Part shown: piece by piece, positions 1-6,233 of the stretch
Layout of the letters: the number at the start of each line of letters is the position of its first letter
Position numbering within the stretch: the stretch's first letter is position 1
Assembly (NCBI GenBank): GCA_964429355.1
Contig: CAYSCH010000314.1
Coordinates: 1-11,388 of the forward strand
Direction: 5' to 3'
DNA: 11,388 nucleotides
Origin: JAAYAY01 sp964429355
Lineage (GTDB): Bacteria > Planctomycetota > Planctomycetia > Pirellulales > Thermoguttaceae
Translations under genes and position numbers: made by a program
The notes under the pieces: generated by a model
What the model was told of the DNA's origin: nothing
The model's database searches: none
Seen by the model: the letters and a program-made list of their open reading frames with translations, nothing else

Positions 1-64
1 TGATCGGCTGGAAGAGCTCGAATTCGTGTTCGCACGCGTCACAAACATAATCGTAGGTTGGCAT
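1..64 (-). CDS. FmdB-family zinc-ribbon protein, N-terminal 21 residues (runs off left edge)
   Basis: Only the first 21 codons are in the window. The peptide begins MPTYDYVCDACEHEFELFQP, which matches the very conserved start of the FmdB/CxxC_CxxC_SSSS zinc-ribbon family (MPxYxYxCxxCGxxFE). C8 and C11 would be the first half of the zinc knuckle; the second cysteine pair lies beyond the edge. The start is supported by GAGGAA about ten bases upstream on the minus strand. The gene is the last visible member of the chaperone gene row, 128 bases after grpE. Family members are small putative regulatory or metal-binding proteins whose role is mostly unknown, so no precise function is claimed. The family call is strong despite the short length because the motif spacing is characteristic. 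Confidence 0.8.
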   Translation of the reverse strand, partial: MPTYDYVCDACEHEFELFQPI

Positions 65-192
65 AGTACATCAATTCCTCAAATCACTGGGGACATGACC
101 CGGCACTCCCCTTTCTTCGAGCCGATCCTAAGACTGTCTCCGGTCCTGCCGCCCCCCGCTGGAGGTCTTCTTTCTGGTCTTGGGATGGGCTC

Positions 193-900
193 CTATTCCT
201 GCTTCTTGCCCGGCAAGTCGTTACCGGCTGTTCCTTCGTTGTCCACATATTTCATACCACCAGAGTCGTACTGATCTGATCCCGATGGCAAAGTCGATAC
301 GACCACCTGGGATGGACGCACGACGCGGTCGTGCAGCACGAACCCGACCTGCGTCACATATAGCACGGTCCCCGCCGGGTGTGTGGACGAAGGCATCTGC
401 GAGACTGCCTCATGAAGATTCGGATCGAAAGCCTGCCCCTCCGCTTCGATCTTCACACAATGAAACCGCTCCAGTACACTCTCCAACTGGGCGTGGACCA
501 ACTTGAATCCTTCGAGCAGCGATCCTGCCTCGCCGACCTTCTGCGCCGCTTCCACGGCGCGCCCCATGTTGTCCCAGATGGGGAGTAATTCGCGAAACAG
601 GTCGAGGTTCGCATAGCGACGTTCCTCAGCTAGCTGGCGATTGCTGCGACGGCGGAAATTCTCCAGCTCGGCGGAGCTGCGGAGCGCCCGGTTCTGTGCT
701 TCCTCCAACTCCGTCTGCAGCCTGCCGAGGTCGGCGGCCAGATGGTTTGCCACCGATTCGACGTCGATTACCAGCTCGTCGTCCGCAAGCTTGCCATCCT
801 CGGCGGCAGTCAAGTCTTTCAACGAGCTAGACTCCCGCGGTTCGCCCTGAGGCAAATCGTCCGGCTGCGAATCGGGTTGGGGTGTGTCATTCAAAACCAT
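193..900 (-). CDS. grpE: GrpE, nucleotide exchange factor for DnaK
   Basis: GrpE dimers release ADP from DnaK in the cytoplasm and so drive the DnaK-DnaJ folding cycle. The 235-residue product has a poorly conserved acidic N-terminus (about 1-45), a long heptad-type helix (about 50-95, with the typical ENFRRR stretch), and then the C-terminal beta domain. There the family signature is visible: EGFKLVHAQLESVLERF, followed by FDPNLHEAV and the VGFVLHDRVVRPSQVVVS end. About 35 hydrophilic residues follow the normal end of the family, giving a longer tail than in E. coli GrpE (197 residues). The ATG at 900 is preceded by GGAAC at suitable spacing. It lies 39 bases after dnaJ and is probably cotranscribed with it. 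The order dnaJ-grpE differs from the usual grpE-dnaK-dnaJ, and dnaK is not nearby. Confidence 0.96.
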   Translation of the reverse strand: MVLNDTPQPDSQPDDLPQGEPRESSSLKDLTAAEDGKLADDELVIDVESVANHLAADLGRLQTELEEAQNRALRSSAELENFRRRSNRQLAEERRYANLDLFRELLPIWDNMGRAVEAAQKVGEAGSLLEGFKLVHAQLESVLERFHCVKIEAEGQAFDPNLHEAVSQMPSSTHPAGTVLYVTQVGFVLHDRVVRPSQVVVSTLPSGSDQYDSGGMKYVDNEGTAGNDLPGKKQE

Positions 901-939
901 AACGGAGTTCCACGGACGGCCACAGGTTTGAAATCGGCA

Positions 940-2064
940 CTAAAAATAGTCCTTGAGTTTTGCAAAAAAGCTCTTTCGTTCCGGTGAAACGTTCTTATGT
1001 TCCAGTTCGGCCAGTTCCCGCAGCACCAGCTCGTGCTCAGGGGTCAGGGTCTTGGGCACCTCGATATAGACCTGCACAAGCAGGTCACCCCGCCCGCGAT
1101 GGCGCGGGCTTGGCATCCCACGACCTCGGAGGCGAAAAACCTCGCCGCTCGGCGTACCGGCAGGGATCTTCAGCTCATCGCGGCCGTCGAGAGTCGGCAC
1201 TTCCAACGCGGCGCCGAGCGCCGCCTGTGCGAACCCGATCGGAATCTGGCAGATCAGGTCGTCACCGTCCCGGTGAAACAGGGAGTGTGCGGTGACCTGG
1301 ATGAAACAGTAGCAGTCGCCCGGCGGCCCGCCGTTGGGGCTCGGTTCACCTTCTCCCTGCAGCCGCAAACGTGTGCCGGTGTCGACGCCGGCCGGAATGT
1401 TGATTTCACGCTTCACACGTTGGACGGTAAGGCCGGAACCACGGCAGTCAAGACAGGCGTCGCGGATGATCGTTCCTCGCCCCTGGCAGGAAGGGCAAGT
1501 CGTCTGTACGGAGAAGATCCCCGTCGACTGGACAACGCGCCCCTGTCCCCCGCAATAAGCACACTGTTCCGGTTGCGTTCCTCGTTTGGCACCAGACCCG
1601 CCACAGCTCTCGCATTTCACGTGGCGACTGAACTTGACTTCCTTCGACGTACCACGAGCCGCCTCGAACAGGTCGAGGGTAACTTCGCACTTCACGTCTC
1701 CGCCGCGCCGCACGCGCCGCCCTCTTCCGCGGCCTCCGCCGAACATACCGCCGAAGAGACCATCGCCGAAAATATCGCCAAAGGCCTCGAAAATGTCTCC
1801 CACGTCGTGGAAGTGAGGCGCTCCGCCCTGAATACCATCGATTCCCGCGTGGCCGTAGCGGTCGTAACGGGCGCGTTTCTCAGCGTTATTCAGCACTTCG
1901 AACGCTTCTGCCGCTTCCTTGAAACGTTCCACGGCTTCGTCGTCGCCCGGATTGCGGTCCGGATGATACTTCATGGCCGCTTTGCGGTAAGCATCGGCAA
2001 TATCCTTCTCGGTTGCCGAACGCTCCACGCCGAGCACTTCGTAATAGTCGCGTCTTTCGGCCAT
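940..2064 (-). CDS. dnaJ: DnaJ (Hsp40), type I co-chaperone
   Basis: DnaJ delivers unfolded clients to DnaK and stimulates its ATPase. The 374-residue product shows every part of a type I J-protein. The J domain spans about 1-70 with HPD at 34-36. A Gly/Phe-rich linker covers about 77-122. Four zinc-binding CxxCxGxG repeats follow: CESCGGSG (151), CAYCGGQG (168), CPSCQGRG (190) and CLDCRGSG (204). The client-binding C-terminal domains end with the usual SPERKSFFAKLKDYF. I chose the ATG at 2064 (MAERRDYYEVLG) because it matches the family start; an in-frame TTG three codons upstream is the alternative. No strong ribosome binding site is seen for either. The gene lies 99 bases after the second groEL with a stem-loop in between, and 39 bases before grpE. 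Confidence 0.97.
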   Translation of the reverse strand: MAERRDYYEVLGVERSATEKDIADAYRKAAMKYHPDRNPGDDEAVERFKEAAEAFEVLNNAEKRARYDRYGHAGIDGIQGGAPHFHDVGDIFEAFGDIFGDGLFGGMFGGGRGRGRRVRRGGDVKCEVTLDLFEAARGTSKEVKFSRHVKCESCGGSGAKRGTQPEQCAYCGGQGRVVQSTGIFSVQTTCPSCQGRGTIIRDACLDCRGSGLTVQRVKREINIPAGVDTGTRLRLQGEGEPSPNGGPPGDCYCFIQVTAHSLFHRDGDDLICQIPIGFAQAALGAALEVPTLDGRDELKIPAGTPSGEVFRLRGRGMPSPRHRGRGDLLVQVYIEVPKTLTPEHELVLRELAELEHKNVSPERKSFFAKLKDYF

Positions 2065-2106
2065 GGAAACCAACTTCGCAGGGGGCCTTGCAGCGATTCA
2101 GGCGAA

Positions 2107-2139
2107 AACGGGCCACCTCGATGTGTGAGGTGGCCCGTT
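2107..2139 (-). terminator. Perfect 13-bp stem-loop with short T run between groEL and dnaJ
   Basis: The arms AACGGGCCACCTC (2107-2119) and GAGGTGGCCCGTT (2127-2139) are exact reverse complements around a 7-base loop. On the minus strand the second arm runs into two further T residues, giving TTTT then C. It begins 24 bases after the second groEL stop. This has the form of an intrinsic terminator, but the T tract is short. Since dnaJ follows directly with no clear promoter in the 42 remaining bases, partial termination (attenuation) or a message-stabilising or processing hairpin is as likely as full termination. Confidence 0.7.
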
Positions 2140-2163
2140 CCAATATCACGAAAAGCGGTTACT

Positions 2164-3780
2164 CTAGCGTACGACGCCTTCCGTCGCAACGCCCTTCTTT
2201 CCTTTCTCCAGGTCGGTGACCAGGGTCTCCGTCGTGAGCATCAAGCCCGCAATACTGGCCGCGTTCTCCAGCGCGGTGCGCACCACTTTGAGCGGATCGA
2301 TGATGCCGGCTTTGAACATGTCGATGTATACTCCGGCGGCGGCATCGTAACCGGTGTTAGTCGGCTTCTCACGCACCTCGTCGGCAATGACCGCACCGTC
2401 CAGGCCACAGTTGTCGGCAATTTGCTCAAGGGGCTTGCTGAGAACCCGCCCCACGATGTCGACGCCGATCTTCTCGTCACCCTTGGCGCCGGCACGTGCA
2501 GCCTCAACCGCCTCTTTGCACCGGAGGAGGGCAACACCGCCGCCGGGAAGAACACCTTCTTCCACGGCAGCACGGGTCGCGTGCAGGGCGTCTTCCACAC
2601 GGGCCTTCGTCTGCTTCATCTCGGCCTCGGTGCTCGCACCCACGGACACGACCGCCACGCCGCCCGAAAGTTTCGCCAGGCGCTCCTGGTACTTCTCCCG
2701 ATCGTAGTCGCTCTCCGTCGATTCAATCTGCGAACGAAGCTGGTCAACGCGTGCCTTGATGTCGGCCTTCTTTCCGGCACCCTCGACGATTGTCGTCGAG
2801 TCCTTATCAACCGTGATTCGCTTTGCCTGGCCCAGGTGCTCAAGCGTCAGGTTCTCCAGCTTGATGCCCAGATCCTCGCTGATCATCGTTCCCCCCGTCA
2901 GGATCGCGATGTCGCCCAGCATGGCCTTGCGGCGGTCACCGAAGCCGGGCGCCTTCACGGCGCAAACATTGAGAACACCACGAAGCTTGTTGACGACCAG
3001 CATCGTCAATGCCTCCCCATCGATGTCCTCGGCGATAATCAACAGGGCTCGTCCCGTCTGGCCAACCTTCTCCAGAATCGGTATCAGGTCGCGAATGTTG
3101 CTAATCTTTTTTTCGTGGATCAGGATCAGCGCGTCTTCGATCTGGCAATCCATCTCCGCTGAACGATTGATGAAGTATGGCGAGAGGTAGCCCTTGTCGA
3201 ACTGCATCCCCTCGACGACCTCGTAGGTCGTTTCGGCTGTCTTGCCTTCCTCAACGGTGATCACACCATCTTTGCCGACCTTCTCCATCGCCTCGGCCAA
3301 AAGGTTGCCGATCGCATGGTCGTTGTTGGCGCTGATGGCGCCCACGTTGGCGATCTCTTCCTGCTTCGTCACGATCTTCCGCATCGAAATCAGGTGCTCG
3401 ATCGCGGCATCGACACCTCGCTCGATCCCACGCCGGATCGCTGCCGGGTTACTGCCGGCGGCGATGTTCCGCAAACCTTCCTTGAGAATCGCTCTGGCCA
3501 ACACCGTCGCCGTCGTTGTGCCATCCCCCGCAATGTCCGACGTCTTCGATGCCACCTCGTTCACGAGCTTGGCGCCCATGTTCTCAAATCGGTCTTCCAA
3601 CTCGATTTCCTTGCTGACCGTCACGCCGTCCTTGGTGACCGTTGGGCCACCATACGACTTGTCGAGGATCACGTTGCGACCCGTTGGGCCCATGGTGACC
3701 GCGACCGCATCGGCCAGCTTCTCAACGCCCTGCAGCATCCGCTTACGGGCTTGATCGTCAAAAAGAAGTTGCTTTGCCAC
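2164..3780 (-). CDS. groEL: GroEL chaperonin (60 kDa), paralogue without Gly-Gly-Met tail
   Basis: This is a cytoplasmic 14-mer chaperonin subunit that folds proteins inside the ATP-driven GroEL/GroES chamber. The product is 538 residues. Nucleotide-site motifs are intact: TMGPTGRN near residue 29, TKDGV near 51, GDGTTTATVLA near 86, VEDALHATRAAVEEG and PGGGVAL in the second equatorial half, and GIIDP. The apical motif KGYLSPYF keeps both tyrosines (E. coli Y199/Y203) and F204 used for client and GroES binding. Of the two copies here it is closer to the canonical housekeeping sequence, yet it ends in a basic KGKKGVATEGVVR instead of a GGM-rich tail. The start is GTG at 3780 (MAKQLLFDD) with AAGGAA eight bases before it. 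The gene lies 108 bases after groES; a stem-loop occupies that gap. Confidence 0.97.
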   Translation of the reverse strand: MAKQLLFDDQARKRMLQGVEKLADAVAVTMGPTGRNVILDKSYGGPTVTKDGVTVSKEIELEDRFENMGAKLVNEVASKTSDIAGDGTTTATVLARAILKEGLRNIAAGSNPAAIRRGIERGVDAAIEHLISMRKIVTKQEEIANVGAISANNDHAIGNLLAEAMEKVGKDGVITVEEGKTAETTYEVVEGMQFDKGYLSPYFINRSAEMDCQIEDALILIHEKKISNIRDLIPILEKVGQTGRALLIIAEDIDGEALTMLVVNKLRGVLNVCAVKAPGFGDRRKAMLGDIAILTGGTMISEDLGIKLENLTLEHLGQAKRITVDKDSTTIVEGAGKKADIKARVDQLRSQIESTESDYDREKYQERLAKLSGGVAVVSVGASTEAEMKQTKARVEDALHATRAAVEEGVLPGGGVALLRCKEAVEAARAGAKGDEKIGVDIVGRVLSKPLEQIADNCGLDGAVIADEVREKPTNTGYDAAAGVYIDMFKAGIIDPLKVVRTALENAASIAGLMLTTETLVTDLEKGKKGVATEGVVR

Positions 3781-3832
3781 GATGGCGGTTCCTTATGTGT
3801 TCGTTGTTTTCGGATCGGCAGGAATCCGGCTT

Positions 3833-3875
3833 GAGCCGGCCGTGGGCAGCAGCCTTCAACGCTGCCCGCCGGCTC
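3833..3875 (-). other. Long intercistronic stem-loop between groES and second groEL
   Basis: The outer arms GAGCCGGC and GCCGGCTC (8 bp) enclose the inner arms GGGCAGC and GCTGCCC (7 bp). The loop is 10 bases, and a 3-base bulge (3841-3843) sits on one side. The structure starts 13 bases after the groES stop and ends 52 bases before the second groEL start. No T run follows on either strand, so it does not look like an ordinary intrinsic terminator. A role in message processing, stability or pausing is an inference. Confidence 0.5.
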
Positions 3876-3888
3876 GATCTCCGCCGTA

Positions 3889-4191
3889 CTACTTGATCAC
3901 CTTGGCCAAAACGTCACTCTCGCGGAGGATCTTCACCTCGCGTCCGTCGACTTCCACGTCGCTGCCGGAATACTTGCCGTAGATCACCTCGTCGCCCACG
4001 ACGACGGACAACTCGCCTCGCTCGCCATTGTCCAACAGCTTACCGGGACCGATTGCCAACACGATGCCACGCTGGGGCTTTTCTTTCGCTGAGTCGGGAA
4101 GCACGATCCCGCCCGCCGTCTTCTCTTCGGCAGCAACCGGTTCGACAACAATACGATCGTCCAACGGATTGAGATTGATATCCTTTGCCAT
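3889..4191 (-). CDS. groES: GroES co-chaperonin (10 kDa)
   Basis: GroES is the heptameric lid that closes the GroEL chamber. The 100-residue product fits the family (95-100). Visible hallmarks are PLDDRIVVEPV near the start, the mobile loop KTAGGIVLPDSAKEKPQRG, VLAIGPGK, the GDEVIYGKYSG segment and the closing ESDVLAKVIK. The start was set at the ATG at 4191 (MAKDINLNPLDD), which gives the family length and has GAGGG about nine bases upstream; an in-frame ATG 21 codons earlier would add residues unlike GroES. It is the only groES in the window and lies between two groEL genes (108 bases on each side), so it probably serves both. Regulation is presumably from the promoter ahead of the first groEL. 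Confidence 0.97.
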   Translation of the reverse strand: MAKDINLNPLDDRIVVEPVAAEEKTAGGIVLPDSAKEKPQRGIVLAIGPGKLLDNGERGELSVVVGDEVIYGKYSGSDVEVDGREVKILRESDVLAKVIK

Positions 4192-4299
4192 GGTCTGAAC
4201 CCTCGTGTATTGATGGATAGGTTTTTGTCTTGAATTTCGAAGCAACCGGGCCAAGCCATCGGCCTTACCCGACTGCAGACTGGTTCGTAGAGCACGCGA

Positions 4300-5976
4300 C
4301 TACATCCCCATGCCGCCCATTCCTCCCATGCCGCCCATTCCTCCCATGCCACCCATTCCGTCCATGCCGCTACCAGGAGGCGGACCAGCCGGCTCTTCCT
4401 TCGGAATCTCCGTGATCAGGCAGGAGGTTGTCAGCAGCAGGGCAGCAACGCTTGCCGCGTTTTGCAGCGCCGTCCGGACGACCATGGCCGGGTCGATGAT
4501 GCCCGCCTCGACCAGATCGCAGTAGGTGTCGCGGTCGGCGTCATAACCTTCGTTCTTCTTCATTCGGCGAACCCGGTTGACGACCACCGCGCCTTCCATA
4601 CCGGCGTTTGAGGCAATCGCCCGCATCGGAGCGTCCAGGACCTTCCTGATGATCTCGGCGCCGAGAGCTTCATCGCCCGTCAGTTCGAGTTTGTCGAGCG
4701 CCTTCTCGCTGCGAAGCAAGGCAACTCCGCCTCCGGCAACGATCCCTTCCTGGAGAGCAGCGGCCGTGGCGGCGCGAGCGTCTTCCAGAAGCGCCTTACG
4801 CTCCTTCATTTCCGTCTCTGTTGCGGCCCCGCAGTGAATCTGAGCCACACCGCCTGCCAATTTCGCGAGCCGCTCCTGAAGTTTCTCTCGATCGTAGTCG
4901 CTGGTCGTCGTCTCGATTTCGGCGCGGATCTGGTTAGCCCGGCCTTCGATCGCCTCTTTCGAACCGCCGCCGCTCACGATCGTCGTATTATCCGACGTGA
5001 TCAGCACCTTCTTGGCGGTACCAAGGTCTTTGAGTTTCACGGCGTCAAGCGCGACCCCCAGATCCTTGAACAGGGCCTGCCCGCCGGTGAGCGTGGCAAT
5101 GTCACCCATCATGGCCTTGCGGCGATCTCCGTAACCCGGGGCCTTGACCGCACAAACGTTGAGGATGCCCCGCATCTTGTTGACGACCAGCGTCGCCAGG
5201 GCCTCCCCCTCGATATCCTCGGCTATGATCAGCAGCGGCTTGTTGGCCTTGCTCACCGCTTCCAGGAGAGGCACGAGATCCTTGGCGCTGGAAATCTTCT
5301 CCTCGTGGATTAATACCAGGCACTTCTCCAGCTCGACCGTCTGATTGTCTTGATTGGTCACGAAATGAGGCGAGAGGAAACCGCGGTCGAATTGCATGCC
5401 TTCCACGACCTCGACATATGTCTCCGCCTGACGGCCTTCCTCAACCGTGATCACACCGTCCTTGCCTACCTTGACGAAAGCGTCGGCCAGAACCTGCCCG
5501 ATCGTCGGATCGTTGTTGCCCGCGATCGTCGCAACCTGCATGATCTCCTTCTTGTTCTTCGGGTCGATCGGCTTAGCCGACTTGGCGATGGACTCGATCA
5601 CCACGTCGGCCCCCTTATGAATCCCCCGAGAGAGTGACATCGGATCGGCCCCGGCGGCCACCATCTTCAGCCCTTGCGTGAAAATCGCTTCGGCCAAAAC
5701 GGTGGCCGTCGTCGTCCCGTCACCCGCCACGTCGTTCGTTTTGCTGGCGGCCTCTTTGACCAATTGGGCGGCGAGATTCTCGTAGCCGACCTCCAACTCG
5801 ATGTCCTCGGCGACCGTTACGCCATCTTTTGTCACCTTGGGAGCACCCCAACCCTTGTCGAGCACCGCATTCCGCCCCCGAGGGCCGAGCGTGCTTTTGA
5901 CGGCTCGGGCCAACTTGCTGACGCCGGCTGCCAACGGCTGCCGAGCTTCATCGTCAAACACCATCTGTTTTGCCAC
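4300..5976 (-). CDS. groEL: GroEL chaperonin (60 kDa), paralogue with Gly-Gly-Met tail
   Basis: This is the first gene of the chaperonin cluster. The start was set at GTG 5976 (MAKQMVFDDEARQ), eight bases after a perfect AGGAGG; the open frame continues 46 codons upstream but without a chaperonin-like sequence. The product has 558 residues. Nucleotide-site motifs are kept: STLGPRGRN, TKDGVTV, AGDGTTTATVLA, AGGGVAL and GIIDP, with the Asp of LEDARAATAA at the place of E. coli D398. The sequence is more divergent than the second copy. The apical motif reads RGFLSPHF, replacing E. coli Y199 by Phe and Y203 by His, at positions that contact clients and GroES. The C-terminus is a typical Gly/Met-rich tail. 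The differences suggest a paralogue with its own client range or stress role; that is inference. Confidence 0.96.
   Translation of the reverse strand: MAKQMVFDDEARQPLAAGVSKLARAVKSTLGPRGRNAVLDKGWGAPKVTKDGVTVAEDIELEVGYENLAAQLVKEAASKTNDVAGDGTTTATVLAEAIFTQGLKMVAAGADPMSLSRGIHKGADVVIESIAKSAKPIDPKNKKEIMQVATIAGNNDPTIGQVLADAFVKVGKDGVITVEEGRQAETYVEVVEGMQFDRGFLSPHFVTNQDNQTVELEKCLVLIHEEKISSAKDLVPLLEAVSKANKPLLIIAEDIEGEALATLVVNKMRGILNVCAVKAPGYGDRRKAMMGDIATLTGGQALFKDLGVALDAVKLKDLGTAKKVLITSDNTTIVSGGGSKEAIEGRANQIRAEIETTTSDYDREKLQERLAKLAGGVAQIHCGAATETEMKERKALLEDARAATAAALQEGIVAGGGVALLRSEKALDKLELTGDEALGAEIIRKVLDAPMRAIASNAGMEGAVVVNRVRRMKKNEGYDADRDTYCDLVEAGIIDPAMVVRTALQNAASVAALLLTTSCLITEIPKEEPAGPPPGSGMDGMGGMGGMGGMGGMGGMGM
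4309..4362 (-). repeat. Three tandem 18-base units encoding the Gly-Gly-Met tail of GroEL
   Basis: On the minus strand the unit GGAGGAATGGGCGGCATG occurs twice exactly (4327-4344 and 4309-4326). It is preceded by a variant differing at a few bases (4345-4362). Each unit encodes two GGM-type triplets, and the tail ends with Gly-Met before the stop. Such a repeat can change length by slippage without breaking the frame. Confidence 0.9.
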
Positions 5977-6013
5977 AGCGGATTCCTCCTGTTGCTGGCG
6001 AGAATTCAATCGG

Positions 6014-6046
6014 CGCCCGCAGGGAACGATTTTCCCCGCCTGGGCG
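6014..6046 (-). other. Possible stem-loop in the groEL leader RNA
   Basis: Arms CGCCC/GGGCG (5 bp) and inner arms GGGAA/TTCCC (5 bp) around a 5-base loop, separated by a small internal loop. It lies 38-70 bases upstream of the groEL GTG within the leader predicted from the sigma-54 promoter. It does not cover the AGGAGG at 5985-5990, so it is not an obvious RNA thermometer. It may be a chance fold. Confidence 0.25.
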
Positions 6047-6120
6047 ATAGCTGTCGTGATCTCAAGAAACGCCGGTGGACCAATTCTGGCAGTCGACACG
6101 GATTTTAGCCTCACCTAGAA

Positions 6121-6137
6121 TGCAACGTCCGTGCCAA
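6121..6137 (-). promoter_or_regulatory. Sigma-54 (RpoN) -24/-12 promoter ahead of the chaperonin cluster
   Basis: The minus strand reads TTGGCACG-GACG-TTGCA. This agrees at every conserved position with the sigma-54 consensus YTGGCACG-N4-TTGCW, including the invariant GG and GC with exactly ten bases between them. Counting from the GC at -12, transcription would start near 6110, giving a leader of about 134 bases before the groEL GTG at 5976. It lies in the 257-base gap between groEL and the membrane-protein gene and points towards groEL. Sigma-54 promoters need an enhancer-binding ATPase, so induction by a specific signal is implied. No CIRCE element (TTAGCACTC-N9-GAGTGCTAA) was found in this gap. 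Confidence 0.8.
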
Positions 6138-6166
6138 CGCGGCGTACTGAGTTACAAACACCTTCT

Positions 6167-6185
6167 GCTTAACAACTTAGGCTAA
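6167..6185. promoter_or_regulatory. Overlapping small dyads upstream of the sigma-54 promoter, possible activator site
   Basis: GCTTAA-CAAC-TTAGGC (6167-6182) is an inverted repeat with one mismatch per arm, and it overlaps the exact palindrome TTAGGCTAA (6177-6185). It lies about 30-50 bases upstream of the -24 element, closer than most enhancer sites. It could bind an activator or another regulator, but short AT-rich dyads also occur by chance. Confidence 0.2.
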
Positions 6186-6233
6186 ACAGACGGTTCATCG
6201 CGACCCGGTGGCTGCGGCCGTCGCTCCCGGAAC

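Noticed and set aside
997..3162. Open frame of 721 codons on the plus strand, antisense to dnaJ and the second groEL
   Set aside because: It is the mirror of two highly conserved genes in GC-rich DNA; its translation shows no domain, has Arg/His-rich composition and lacks a ribosome binding site.
6186..6233. Terminator of the membrane-protein gene (GCGAC...GTCGC dyad)
   Set aside because: The stem is short and interrupted and no T run follows on the minus strand.
5977..6233. CIRCE (HrcA) operator before groEL
   Set aside because: No TTAGCACTC/GAGTGCTAA pair or close variant is visible in the gap.
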